Below, in pieces: positions 44,863 through 53,686 of a stretch of DNA of 64,000 bases. A program made the position numbers and the translations under genes. Each line of letters opens with the position of its first letter. Position 1 is the stretch's first letter. The notes below the pieces were generated by a model, which was not told where the DNA came from, made no database searches, and saw nothing but the letters and a program-made list of their open reading frames with translations. The stretch is from Paenacidovorax monticola (GTDB lineage: Bacteria > Pseudomonadota > Gammaproteobacteria > Burkholderiales > Burkholderiaceae_C): assembly GCF_014489595.1 (NCBI RefSeq), contig NZ_CP060790.1, forward strand, positions 3,162,001-3,226,000, in the 5' to 3' direction.

Positions 44863-45999
44863 CTATGCCAGAGAAGGACCTCCCACTGAGGTAGAGGGCA
44901 TCTGCAGCCGCGCTAGCAGCCCTTGGCGGTCCTGCACCTGCAGCCGTTCGTACAGCACGCGGCGGTGGTAAACCACGGTGGCGGCACTCACGCCCAAGCG
45001 CGCCGCGATCTGCGGCTCGGACAGCCCGCGCGCCATCCAGTAGGCCAGTTCGTGCTGGCGCCGAGGCAGCGCCAACGGCTGCAGCACCGCGAGCAGCCGT
45101 GCCACGCGCGGCACACGCTCGGTCACATGGATGGCGACGGCCTCGCCCGTACCCGCCGTTTCCATGAGGCGCGTGGCACGCAGCGTGAACCAGCCACCCG
45201 CGCCGCGCCAATCCATCTGCGGCAGTGCGGGGCCCGCCCGACCCTCCCATGACCATTGCAGGCGCTGCAAGAGCAACTGCAGCGCAAGCGGCAATCTCGC
45301 CCCCTGGCCATCCCATCGGTTCGCACACCAGCGCCAGCCAAAGGCCTGCGGCATGAGCCGTTCGGCCTCTGGAGAGACCCACAGCAGCCGGCCCATGGGC
45401 GTAACGATGAGCAGGCCGCTGTCGGCCACCACGCTGTCATCCGTATTCAGCTCGCCGGGCTGCAGCACGCGGGCCAGGCACGCTTCCAGCGGCGCGAGCG
45501 CGGCGGCCTCATCACGCCCAAGGGAGCGAGCCCCTCCATGGCGGTACAGGCAGAGCATGCCGATGCCCTGCCCCTGTGGCGTGCGCAGCACCAGGCTCAT
45601 CCAGTTCGACACGTCGGAGGGGCGCAGCACTGCGTTGTAGTAGTCGCTGCGCCTGAGATCTGCATAGGGCACCTTGATGAGCTGCTCCAGCAGATGCGGG
45701 CCATGTTCATGCCGCACCACCTCGCCAAAGCGCTGCAGGCTGCGGTGGAACACCTGACTTTCGTTGCGCAGCATGCGCGGATCGAAGTAGTCGGGCATCG
45801 CCGCCTGCAGCGCGGGGTTCTCCAGATATGCATCGAGTTCACCGTCAGGGCCGGGATAGAAGTAGCCGCCCGAGTCGAAGGCGATGATGCGACGCAGCTC
45901 GCGCAGCACAGGGGCGATGAGCTGAGGCCCATTGAAGTCCAGACAAGCCATCTGGTGCAAGCGGGCTACGGCCTGCTTTCTCTCACGGCGGCGCGGCAT
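44863..45999 (-). CDS. LuxR-type helix-turn-helix regulator, paralogue 1
   Basis: 378 aa. The C-terminal LuxR helix-turn-helix is clear: LPRRQHELAYWMARGLSEPQ, IAARLGVSAATVVYHRRVLY. The N-terminal 300 residues have no domain I can name but share long blocks with the gene at 47026, such as IAPVLRELRRI and AFDSGGYFYP. They probably sense a ligand. The gene is divergent from an IPTL-CTERM surface-protein gene. A dyad/promoter element at 46061 lies between them. Confidence 0.85.
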   Translation of the reverse strand: MPRRRERKQAVARLHQMACLDFNGPQLIAPVLRELRRIIAFDSGGYFYPGPDGELDAYLENPALQAAMPDYFDPRMLRNESQVFHRSLQRFGEVVRHEHGPHLLEQLIKVPYADLRRSDYYNAVLRPSDVSNWMSLVLRTPQGQGIGMLCLYRHGGARSLGRDEAAALAPLEACLARVLQPGELNTDDSVVADSGLLIVTPMGRLLWVSPEAERLMPQAFGWRWCANRWDGQGARLPLALQLLLQRLQWSWEGRAGPALPQMDWRGAGGWFTLRATRLMETAGTGEAVAIHVTERVPRVARLLAVLQPLALPRRQHELAYWMARGLSEPQIAARLGVSAATVVYHRRVLYERLQVQDRQGLLARLQMPSTSVGGPSLA

Positions 46000-46060
46000 G
46001 GCGGATCGGTTTCTCTCTCATGTCGAAGGTACCAATGTGGCAACGCCGCACACCACAAAA

Positions 46061-46107
46061 CCCCATCCCTCCGGGATAGGGCCGCACATGCGCCGCGTCC
46101 ATAAGCT
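46061..46107 (+). promoter_or_regulatory. Shared promoter element ATCC-N5-GGATAGGG-N18-CATAAGCT
   Basis: CCCCATCCC-TCC-GGGATAGGG (46061-46081) is a dyad. ATCC is at 46065-46068, GGATAGGG at 46074-46081, and CATAAGCT at 46100-46107 looks like a -10 box. The same arrangement with identical spacings lies before sodC at 48691-48733. It points towards the IPTL-CTERM gene at 46249. Confidence 0.68.
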
Positions 46108-46248
46108 GGGAGTCTTGATCACATTCCTCCATCCATCATGCACCGCTTCACGATGCGCTTATCGCGCCCGGGACGCGGACCGAAGTGCAGCGCCTCTTGC
46201 TCCGGACAACCGTCGCGCACGCTCCGCATACCTCACGTCCCTCCCCAC

Positions 46249-46992
46249 ATGATCCAATCCACCGCAAAGAAAAAAGCCGCCACACTGGCCGCCGTTCTGG
46301 CATTGACCTGCACCGGCGCTCAGGCCACCACCTACCGATACACCGGCGCTTCCTTCACAGCCTTCGGCAACTACACCGCAGCGCCCTGCTCTGCAGGCTC
46401 TTGCGCGAACTTCACACCCGCACTCTCCGCCACGGGAACGTTCTCCACGGCCGTTCCGCTTGCGGCCTCGCTCCCCCCCTCCACGGACATCACGCCCGAC
46501 ATCACCAGCTTTTCCTTCTCCGATGGATTGACCACCTACAACAGCAGCGATCCGCTGACGAACCTCATGCGTGCCTACGCCGAAACCGACGCCACAGGGG
46601 CCGTGACAGCGATCGACATTTACGTACAGCGATGGCAATCGGGCACGCTGCAAGCGGTGGGAGGGCGCATTGACACGCTGGTTCTCGGCCACGCCAGCGC
46701 CTCCGCGTACCACGACGTCTATTGCACCCTGTACTCCAACCCACCCACATTGGCCAAGGCGGCGGGCGGCACGTGCACAGGCTTTGGGCAAGACACCAAC
46801 ACGAGCTTCGCTCTGGTCAATGCCGGCGCGCTCCCCGTCCCTGTAGCAGGCCCACCCTCGGCGCCATCGCCCGCATCCGTTCCCACGCTGAGCCACTTCG
46901 GGCTCTTGACGATTGGTCTGCTGGCCTGCGCCATCGGCATGGCAACGGTACGTGCAAGGCCACAGTCCGCAGCCTGGCGGCGCTTATCCTGA
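46249..46992 (+). CDS. IPTL-CTERM surface protein
   Basis: 247 aa from the ATG at 46249 (MIQSTAKKKAATLAAVLALT, then GAQA cleavage). The mature part is Thr/Ser/Ala-rich with YTGASFTAFGNYTAAPC and no domain I recognise. It has few charged residues and scattered cysteines. The C-terminus is ASVPTLSHFGLLTIGLLACA plus a basic tail, a variant of the IPTLxxWG sorting signal with SHF for SEW. It should be exported and anchored or released at the cell surface. It lies between two LuxR paralogues and behind the element at 46061. Confidence 0.8.
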   Translation: MIQSTAKKKAATLAAVLALTCTGAQATTYRYTGASFTAFGNYTAAPCSAGSCANFTPALSATGTFSTAVPLAASLPPSTDITPDITSFSFSDGLTTYNSSDPLTNLMRAYAETDATGAVTAIDIYVQRWQSGTLQAVGGRIDTLVLGHASASAYHDVYCTLYSNPPTLAKAAGGTCTGFGQDTNTSFALVNAGALPVPVAGPPSAPSPASVPTLSHFGLLTIGLLACAIGMATVRARPQSAAWRRLS

Positions 46993-47025
46993 TCTGCCAT
47001 GCAGGGGATTCTGACGTCGGGCCGT

Positions 47026-48147
47026 TCAAGCTTCAGCCTGCGCACCGGGGGCCGCCAGCATCTGCGCGAACAACCCCTGCCGGTCCTGTACGCCCAAGCG
47101 TTCGTACAGCGCGCGGCGATGGTGCACCACGGTGGGCAGGCTCACCCCCAGGCGCTCGGCGATCATGGCTTCAGAGCAGCCCCGCGCCATCCAGTAGGCC
47201 AGCGCGTGCTGGCGCGGCGGCAGGCTCCACCCCTGCAGTGTTTCAAGCAAGCGCGTGCCGCGCGCCACGCGCTGTGTGATGTACAGGGCCACGGCATCGC
47301 CCTCGCCTACCGCCGCCGTCATGCGTGTGGCACGCAGTGAGAACCAGCCACCTGCGGTGTGCCACTCCGTCTGCGGCAAGGAGGTATCCGACGGGCCCTG
47401 TCCAGCCCATTGCAGGCGTTGCAGCAGCAGTTGCAGCTCATGGGGCAGCGCACCTCCTGCACCCCGCCAACGCCAACCGAAGGCCAGGGACAGCAGGCGC
47501 TCTGCCTCGGGCGATGTCCACAACAGGCGCCCATGCGGCGTGACGATGAGCAGGCCGTTATCCTGCGCCGCGCAGTCGTCGGCTTCGAATTCGCCCGGCT
47601 GCAGCACGCGGGCCAGGCAAGCTTGCAGCCGCTCCAAGGTACTCAGTTCGCCGGGCGTGAACGGCCTGAGCGCTGCGGCGCTGCCATGCCGGAACAGCGA
47701 CAGCTTGCCCAGAACCCGGCCCTGCGACGCGCGCAGCGGGAGGGCCACCCAGGTCTGCAGATCGGCGGGGCGCATGATGGCCTCGTAGTAGTCGCTGCGG
47801 TAGAGCACGGCGCGCGATACGGCCAGGAGCTGGCCGTGCTCCAGCACCGAGGGCTTCGCCAGGGCTAGGGAGAAGTCGCCGAGACGGCGAGACAGCACCT
47901 GGCCCTCACTGCGCTGCACGCGTTCATCGAAGTAATCGGGCATCACGGCCAAAAGGCCAGGGCTCTCCACATAACCACCGGGCGCACCCGCATCGCTGGG
48001 GTAGAAATAGCCGCCCGAGTCGAAAGCAACGATGCGGCGCAGCTCGCGCAGCACGGGAGCGATGAGGTGAGGCCCCGTGGAGTCCAGGCAGGCCATGTGA
48101 TGCAGGCGGGCGATGGCCTGCTGCTGGGAGCGGCTGCGGTGCGGCAT
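47026..48147 (-). CDS. LuxR-type helix-turn-helix regulator, paralogue 2
   Basis: 373 aa from the ATG at 48147 (MPHRSRSQQQ), chosen because it aligns with the start of paralogue 1; an ATG at 48180 would add 11 residues. The C-terminal LuxR motif is LPPRQHALAYWMARGCSEAM, IAERLGVSLPTVVHHRRALY. It aligns with paralogue 1 almost end to end, including RLHHMACLD, IAPVLRELRRI and VMPDYFDERV. It converges on the IPTL-CTERM gene with 33 bp between the stops. Confidence 0.85.
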   Translation of the reverse strand: MPHRSRSQQQAIARLHHMACLDSTGPHLIAPVLRELRRIVAFDSGGYFYPSDAGAPGGYVESPGLLAVMPDYFDERVQRSEGQVLSRRLGDFSLALAKPSVLEHGQLLAVSRAVLYRSDYYEAIMRPADLQTWVALPLRASQGRVLGKLSLFRHGSAAALRPFTPGELSTLERLQACLARVLQPGEFEADDCAAQDNGLLIVTPHGRLLWTSPEAERLLSLAFGWRWRGAGGALPHELQLLLQRLQWAGQGPSDTSLPQTEWHTAGGWFSLRATRMTAAVGEGDAVALYITQRVARGTRLLETLQGWSLPPRQHALAYWMARGCSEAMIAERLGVSLPTVVHHRRALYERLGVQDRQGLFAQMLAAPGAQAEA

Positions 48148-48351
48148 GCTGGGGTGCATTTTCAGCCGATTCGCGGTCACGGCGGCTCAGGCCGATCGCT
48201 TGAAAAACGATGCATGGGGGTACGGTACGCACCGGTCCGATTCCACCACGTGCTCGCGCTGCCGCTCTCGAACATGCCGCCGTTCGGCGCAGCACTGGTG
48301 GCGACAATGGGTTTGGGCATAGATAGGTATCTGATAGGCCTCATACCGCTT

Positions 48352-48561
48352 CTACTGCGCCTCCTTGGTGAATGCGAACGGCACGCCGCACTGGGCGCAA
48401 GTGCCTTCCTTGTCCTCGTACCAAAAGAGGGGACATAGGCATGGTGCGGCCGGTGCTTCGACCCATCCGCGGCGATGGCGATGGACGGCATGCGTGCCAT
48501 TTTCCAGGCGTAGTACCCGGGGGTGGTAAACGAGGCCAGTGCGCACAGGCAATGCACGCAC
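48352..48561 (-). pseudogene. Zinc-ribbon ORF, probably truncated
   Basis: 69 residues ending WYEDKEGTCAQCGVPFAFTK and EAQ. The WYED...C-x2-C pattern resembles the probable zinc-ribbon family I know as zf-trcl. Beyond the TAG the same frame continues plausibly as KRYEAYQIPIYAQTHC, so the gene may have gained a stop codon. It lies in the otherwise gene-free 600 bp between LuxR paralogue 2 and sodC. The call is tentative. Confidence 0.42.
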
Positions 48562-48684
48562 GGCCTTTATCTGGCTTCCGCAAGCAGTTTCGTGGGGGTT
48601 TCATGCATTCCTCTCGGGCTTTGCAGGCGCCGGGCTCGGCCTGGCATGCTCCAGAGCCGCACTATGGCAAGGCCATCCCGTGCC

Positions 48685-48733
48685 ATCCCTATCCCATCAG
48701 GATAGGGATTTGTGCGTGCCGTGTGCATACGCT
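48685..48733 (+). promoter_or_regulatory. Shared promoter element ATCC-N5-GGATAGGG-N18-CATACGCT
   Basis: ATCCCTATCC (48685-48694) and GGATAGGGAT (48700-48709) form a perfect 10-bp dyad. GGATAGGG at 48700-48707 is followed 18 bp later by CATACGCT (48726-48733), a likely -10 box. The spacings match the element at 46061-46107 exactly. It lies 33 bp before the sodC start codon. Confidence 0.72.
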
Positions 48734-48765
48734 CCAGGGCTTTCCCTTTGCACTGACGATAGACC

Positions 48766-49278
48766 ATGCACCGCCTCCTCCCCAGCCTCCTCCTGTGCGC
48801 CGCTGCGGGCGCCCAGGCCCAGACCACCGTGGCGCTCGATCTGGTGGACGCCACGGGCGCCACCCGCGCCGTGGGCACCGTGGCCCTGGCCGAATCGCCC
48901 CACGGCCTGGTGCTCACCCCCGCACTGCAAGGCCTGCCACCGGGCATGCACGGCTTCCACGTGCACGACAGGGGCAGTTGCGCGCCCTCCGCGCAGGGCG
49001 TGCCCGCAGGCGCGGCGGGTGGCCACTACGACCCGCAGGGCACGGGCAAGCACGGTACGCCCTGGGGCGATGGCCACCTGGGCGACCTGCCCGCGCTCTA
49101 CGTGGACGGCGAAGGCCGCGCCGCCATGCCCGTGCTGGCCCCGCGCCTGAAGCTGGCCGACGTGGCGGGCCGCGCCCTGATGGTGCACGCGGGCGGCGAC
49201 AACCATGCCGACCACCCCGCTCCGCTGGGCGGAGGTGCCGCCCGCATCGCCTGCGGCGTGATCGGGAGCGCGCGATGA
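48766..49278 (+). CDS. sodC: Superoxide dismutase [Cu-Zn], periplasmic
   Basis: 170 aa with a Sec signal ([19 protein letters not shown]). Copper and zinc ligands are seen in [31 protein letters not shown] and [11 protein letters not shown]; the disulphide cysteines are in GSC and ACGVIG. It removes superoxide in the periplasm. The stop codon overlaps the start of the OmpA-like gene as ATGA, so the two are translationally coupled. The promoter shares a distinctive element with the IPTL-CTERM gene at 46249. Confidence 0.95.
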   Translation: MHRLLPSLLLCAAAGAQAQTTVALDLVDATGATRAVGTVALAESPHGLVLTPALQGLPPGMHGFHVHDRGSCAPSAQGVPAGAAGGHYDPQGTGKHGTPWGDGHLGDLPALYVDGEGRAAMPVLAPRLKLADVAGRALMVHAGGDNHADHPAPLGGGAARIACGVIGSAR

Positions 49279-50150
49279 TGCGCCGTACCCTGGCCTCTCT
49301 GGCAGCACTGGTGCTCGCCAGCCTGTGCACCCTGGCCCTGGCGGCACGCGATTCGCTCGACGCAGAGGGCAGCTCCGAGCCGCCCGGCCTGCCACGTTTT
49401 CCCGGCTTTCACATCGACAGCAGCCAGCACCGGGACTTCGACGAATTCCGTTTCACGACCACGCAGCGCGCAGTGGACGACCCCGAAGCGGGCGACGCCA
49501 AGGAGGGACGCTACTGGTCCACCGTCTATGTCCTCAACGACGGCGCGCGCCAGCCCAGCGCGCTGGAATTGGTGCGCAACCATGAGAACGCCGCCAAACA
49601 GGCCGGCGGCACGCTGGTGTTCCGCAGTCCCGCAAGCGGGGGACGGCAAAGCGCGGTGTACCGTCTGCCGCGCCCCGACGGCGGCGAGCGCTGGATGCAG
49701 ATCGACATCCAGAACGACGGCTTTCACTACCAGATTCATCTGCTGGACGTGGGCGCGATGGCGCAGACGCTGGAGTTCTCCACCGCGCAGATGCGGGACA
49801 CCCTGCGCAAGGGCGGGCAGGTAGCGCTGCACGGCATTCTGTTCGAGACAGGCAAGGCAGCGATCCGGCCCGAGTCCAGGCCACAGCTTGGTGAAGTGGC
49901 GGCGCTGCTGCGCCAGGAGGGCAGCCTCAAGCTCATTGTGGAAGGCCACACCGACGACGTGGGCCAGCCCCAGGCCAACCTGCTGCTCTCGCGCCACCGC
50001 GCCGAGGCCGTGGTGCAGTACCTGGTGGCCCAGGGCGTGGCCCCCGCCCGCCTGCGCGCCGAGGGCCGAGGCGATGGCACACCTGTGGCCGACAACCGCA
50101 CCGAACAGGGCCGGGCACAGAACCGGCGCGTGGTGCTGGCGCGGTTCTGA
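49275..50150 (+). CDS. OmpA family protein
   Basis: 291 aa. A signal peptide ([20 protein letters not shown] to LALAA) precedes a middle domain of about 150 residues that I do not recognise ([20 protein letters not shown]). A C-terminal OmpA peptidoglycan-binding domain follows ([40 protein letters not shown]). It should sit in the periplasm attached to peptidoglycan, possibly with an outer-membrane tie. Coupled to sodC by a 4-bp overlap; an AGCT/GCGC repeat follows the stop. Confidence 0.9.
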   Translation: MMRRTLASLAALVLASLCTLALAARDSLDAEGSSEPPGLPRFPGFHIDSSQHRDFDEFRFTTTQRAVDDPEAGDAKEGRYWSTVYVLNDGARQPSALELVRNHENAAKQAGGTLVFRSPASGGRQSAVYRLPRPDGGERWMQIDIQNDGFHYQIHLLDVGAMAQTLEFSTAQMRDTLRKGGQVALHGILFETGKAAIRPESRPQLGEVAALLRQEGSLKLIVEGHTDDVGQPQANLLLSRHRAEAVVQYLVAQGVAPARLRAEGRGDGTPVADNRTEQGRAQNRRVVLARF

Positions 50151-50156
50151 AGACTC

Positions 50157-50202
50157 CCTTTTTGATAGCTGCTTGCGCCCGTTGGATGGGCGCCATCGCC
50201 AG
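50157..50202 (+). repeat. AGCT/GCGC hairpin repeat after the OmpA-like gene
   Basis: TTTTTTGATAGCTGCTTGCG and then CCCGTTGGATGGGCGCC, the best-preserved copy in the window. It starts 6 bp after the stop codon. Confidence 0.65.
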
Positions 50203-50213
50203 CCCCGGGCATG

Positions 50214-50244
50214 AAAACGAAAAACGCGGCCCGTGGGCCGCGTT
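50214..50244 (-). terminator. Rho-independent terminator of the CsgG-like gene
   Basis: Arms AACGCGGCCC (50223-50232) and GGGCCGCGTT (50235-50244). The A-rich stretch before them becomes a U tract on the minus strand. Confidence 0.88.
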
Positions 50245-50266
50245 GGTCCAGGAGACAGTCGCCGGA

Positions 50267-51307
50267 TCAGCGCGACAGCGCACCCGCCGTGGCCGTGTCG
50301 AGGCGGCCCGTCACGGGCAGGCCCTGGGACTGCTGGAACTCACGCAGCGCCTTGGCCGTCTTCGGGCCGGCGGAGCCGTCGGGCGTGCCCACGTTGTAGC
50401 CCAGGGCGTTCAGGCGCTCCTGCGCTTCGCGCACGGACATGGCCGCGCCGGCCTTGGTCTGCGACGGTGCCGCTGCGCCGTCCACCGCAAGGCGGCCGCC
50501 GCCGCCCAGGCCCTGGCCCTGCACGCTTTGCGCACGGTAGTTGCGCAGCGCCACGACCATCTGGTTGTAGGCGTCCATGAAGGCGGCCGTGATGACCTTG
50601 CCTTCGGCCGTGTTCTGGTAGCCGCCCAGGCCCGCGCCGCCGGCGCCGCCGAAGATGCCGCCAAAGCCCGCGAAGTCGCTCTTGGAGGCGCTGCCCTCGG
50701 AGGCGGACACCTGCACGCCCGAGCGGTTGTCCACCAGCGTGAGCATGACGCTGGCCTCGCGCGTCTTGAGGCTGCCGCCGATCGCGGCCAGGGCACGGCC
50801 ACGGCCGCCGCCCACCAGCCCGCCGAGCGCGCCGCCGATGCCGCCCGCGTCGTTGTTCGAGAAGATGATTTCGGGCGACATGCCGTAGTCGGACGCGACC
50901 ATCTGGCCCTTGCCGAAGTTGCTGCCGCCGCGCATTTCGCCCGAGGCCATGAGCTGGCGCTCGCGGTCCATGGCGCGCATGCCCGCCGCGCCGCGCTCCA
51001 CCACGATGAAGCAGTTGGACTGCTGCACCAGCAGGCGCAGCAGGTTGGCCGTGGGCGGCAGCTTGTATTCGTTGCGCAGGATGGTGTACCAGCCGGCGTC
51101 CTGGTTCTCGACCAGCGACACGGTGCCCAGCGGCGACTGGCAGCGTTCGAGCTGGCTGCTTTCGCCGGCGGCGGTTCCACCCGCTGCGGCCCCCGTGGCC
51201 ACGGTCTTCGATTCCTGGCTGCCCATCTTCATGTTGGTGGTCTCACAGCCGGTCAGCGCCACGGTGGCAGCAACGGCAGCCAGCAGCGTCAGCTTCTTCG
51301 GGAACAT
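50267..51307 (-). CDS. CsgG/HfaB-like lipoprotein with C-terminal peptidoglycan-binding domain
   Basis: 346 aa from the ATG at 51307 with GAGAGGAAA upstream. A lipoprotein signal ends in LTGCETT. The central part is CsgG/HfaB-like (CFIVVERGAAGMRAMDRERQL, NNDAGGIGGALGGLVGGG, SVMLTLVDNRSGVQV). The last 60 residues form a PG_binding_1 domain (SVREAQERLNALGYNVGTPD, TAKALREFQQSQGLPVTGRL). CsgG-type proteins form outer-membrane secretion channels or anchors. The extra domain suggests a tie to peptidoglycan. No curli subunit genes are nearby. Confidence 0.85.
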   Translation of the reverse strand: MFPKKLTLLAAVAATVALTGCETTNMKMGSQESKTVATGAAAGGTAAGESSQLERCQSPLGTVSLVENQDAGWYTILRNEYKLPPTANLLRLLVQQSNCFIVVERGAAGMRAMDRERQLMASGEMRGGSNFGKGQMVASDYGMSPEIIFSNNDAGGIGGALGGLVGGGRGRALAAIGGSLKTREASVMLTLVDNRSGVQVSASEGSASKSDFAGFGGIFGGAGGAGLGGYQNTAEGKVITAAFMDAYNQMVVALRNYRAQSVQGQGLGGGGRLAVDGAAAPSQTKAGAAMSVREAQERLNALGYNVGTPDGSAGPKTAKALREFQQSQGLPVTGRLDTATAGALSR

Positions 51308-51387
51308 GCAGATTTCCTCTCGTTGAATGAAATGAAGCGCAAGGCCCGGGTCTCCGCCACCCCGGGGCCCCAAAAAGGTCCGCGCAT

Positions 51388-51415
51388 GATAGCGCTGAGC
51401 GAAACTGCCGCTATC
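51388..51415. promoter_or_regulatory. Inverted repeat upstream of the CsgG-like gene
   Basis: GATAGCG and CGCTATC arms separated by 14 bp lie between the methyltransferase stop and the CsgG-like start codon. It could be a weak terminator for the former or an operator for the latter. Confidence 0.4.
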
Positions 51416-51422
51416 CGCCCTT

Positions 51423-52169
51423 TCAATTTGTTGCGCCTTGCCCCGCCGAGGGCATGCGGTACGCCCACAGGGGCCGGCCATCGGGTGCATTCCACCGCAG
51501 CGTGGGCTCCAGGCCGGGCAACGCGAATTCCAGGCTCACGAGCCAGGCGCCCGGCGCCAGTTCGGCCTGGGCCTTCATCTCGGCATGGGACATGCTCTCG
51601 GGCCGCTGGAACAGGTAGACGAGCCGGTAGCCGCTCCAGTCGGCTTCCCAGAGGTCGCCCTGCCACACCCAGGCCCAGGGGCAGCGCAGCGCGCACAGCC
51701 AGCGCAGCAGGGCACTGCCCTCCACACCGTCGAGCCTGGCCGCAGGATAGGCCTCGCGCAGCGCCCGCAGGCCGGCGCCCAGGCCGCAGCCCGCGTCGAG
51801 CACGCGCGCGCCCTCGGGCAGGGGAATGCGCTGCGCCAGCTCTCCCAGCGCGCCCTGGGGCGTCGGGAACAGCGGCGCATCGCGCCAGGCGTTGAGCGGG
51901 TACACGGCGAGCAGCAGGGCCAGCGGCACCAGCCAGGCCCAGGCCGGGACGCTGCCCGCCCCCGAGAGGGCCAGCGACAAGGGGAATCCGAGCGCGATCA
52001 GCACGCGCCGCCACCAGCGGTCGCCGAGCAGGCTGGCCGCCGTGCCCAGGACACAGGCCACGAGCAGCGCCCCCACGGGCGCGACGAGGTGCTGCAGCCC
52101 GGCGAAGAGCAGCCAGGCCAGGCACCAGGCCAGCAGGGCAGGCAGAGGCCAGGGCAGGCGCAGGGTCAC
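51423..52169 (-). CDS. Membrane-anchored class I SAM-dependent methyltransferase
   Basis: 248 aa from a GTG at 52169. Residues 1-95 contain three to four hydrophobic segments (LLAWCLAWLLFAGLQHLVAP, GALLVACVLGTAASLL, LVPLALLLAVYPL). The C-terminal domain has the SAM-binding motif VLDAGCGLGAGLRAL and an acidic second strand (LDGVEGS). The methyl acceptor is unknown; a membrane lipid or quinone-like molecule is plausible. It starts 7 bp after the Met/Gly-rich protein gene, so they share a transcript. Confidence 0.83.
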   Translation of the reverse strand: MTLRLPWPLPALLAWCLAWLLFAGLQHLVAPVGALLVACVLGTAASLLGDRWWRRVLIALGFPLSLALSGAGSVPAWAWLVPLALLLAVYPLNAWRDAPLFPTPQGALGELAQRIPLPEGARVLDAGCGLGAGLRALREAYPAARLDGVEGSALLRWLCALRCPWAWVWQGDLWEADWSGYRLVYLFQRPESMSHAEMKAQAELAPGAWLVSLEFALPGLEPTLRWNAPDGRPLWAYRMPSAGQGATN

Positions 52170-52176
52170 GCGGGCG

Positions 52177-53512
52177 TCAGCGGCCGAACAGGCCGCGCAG
52201 CAGGTTGATGGGGTTCACGGCGTCGGCCGCGCCGCGCCCGCCAGCGTCCGGCGCACGGGCCGCATCGCCCTCCTCGTCCATTGGCTGCGCGCCGGCGCCG
52301 TACGCGCCGCCGCGTGCCGCACCGCGCTGCATCGACTCTTCGCCCAGCATGGCCATGGTGTGCGACTTGGCGCGCACGCGCACGGACCACTCGGGCTCCC
52401 AGGGCGCCTTGGGGTCGGCCGGGCGCGGCGGGTGGACGATGTAGCTCTCGCCGCCGTAGGCCATCATGCGCAGCATGGGCGTGCCCTGCTCCCGCCCCCC
52501 GGGGCCGCGAAGATGCCCTGCGGAATGGCGCATTGCGTGGTCTCGGCCGGCAGCAGCACGCGCTCCTTGAGCCAGCGGTCGATGGTGGCGTTGGGCAGGT
52601 AGTCGAACAGGCCCATGCCGGTATCGGGCGTTTCCGCGCTGGACCAGAGGATCAGGTCGTCGCCGTTCTGCCCCATGGCGTGCAGGTAGTAGGCCCGCGC
52701 GTTGCGCACGCCCTGCCAGGCCGTGCCCATGCTGTCCTGGGGCTTGCCCGTGGTGCGCAGGTCGATGGCGGGCATGAGGTCCTGCGCGGCCCCCAGCGTG
52801 AACCGCATCGACACGGGCACGCCATCGCCCAGGATGCGGTGCTCGCCCACCAGCGAGCTGTCCTTCGAGAGGCTCACCTGGTTGCGTTCGTTCGGGTACA
52901 GCGCATAGGCGGGCCCCACGCGCGCGCCCCGGTCGGGCACGGCGCGGCCCGCGAAGGCCTGCGCATAGTCCGAAGGCTTGGCGCGCGCGAGGTCGACCAC
53001 GCGCGGCTGGCCGGCGCGCACCGTGGCACCGCAGCCCCAATAGAGCAGGATGCGGCCCTTGGGCTGGTGCTGCTGGTATTCCTGCGGCACGTCGCCGGGC
53101 TCGGCCAGCGCGGCGGGCTGCGCCCGGGGGGCAGCAGCGGCAGGCTCTCGCCCATGCGCATGCCGGGCGGGATAGCCTGGCTCGCCTCCACGCCGGGGCG
53201 CAGACTGTTGTGCAGCGCGATGTCGATCACGCGCGGCGGCATCACGGACATGGCGCGAGCATTGCCGTAGGCGGTGTTCGATCCGCCCCCCATGCCCCCG
53301 GCCCGGCTGCCGCCCATCATGCCGCCGAGCATGCCCGCAGCGCCGCCCATGGGCATGTCCATTTCGGGCATGCCGGCCATGGTGCCGGTGGACAGGTCGA
53401 TCCAGAGCTGGGTCTTGGGGGGCTTGGTGTTCTGGGCGCTGGCGGCCAGGCCGAGCAGGCACAGGCCCAGGGCCAGCGCCGTGGGGCGCAGTGGTGGACG
53501 AGAGGGCTTCAT
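52177..53512 (-). CDS. Met/Gly-rich exported protein of unknown function (two apparent frameshifts)
   Basis: About 445 aa. A signal peptide (MKPSRPPLRPTALALGLCLL to ASAQ) is followed by a Met/Gly-rich segment (MAGMPEMDMPMGGAAGMLGG and so on). A long soluble region follows (LLYWGCG, NERNQVSLSKDSSLVGEHRI, LFDYLPNATIDRWLKERVLL) and then an Ala/Gly-rich tail ending NLLRGLFGR. The frames join if one base is added in the runs at 53123-53131 and at 52495-52500. I do not recognise the family. The Met clusters could bind copper, but that is only a guess. Confidence 0.68.
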
Positions 53513-53686
53513 GGGGTTCTCCAATGGACAGGATGTGACCCGGAAAGAGCCCGAGGGCCTGGTGTCTGGCGCTCTGCGATCCAACCCGGGTCGGTTGAAT
53601 GCTGCGCAGTGTAGGAGCGCGCGGCCCCATTGTGCCGTGGCGCCGCGCACCTGTGCGCGCCTTGTGTGCGCTAATTCACGGGGCGC

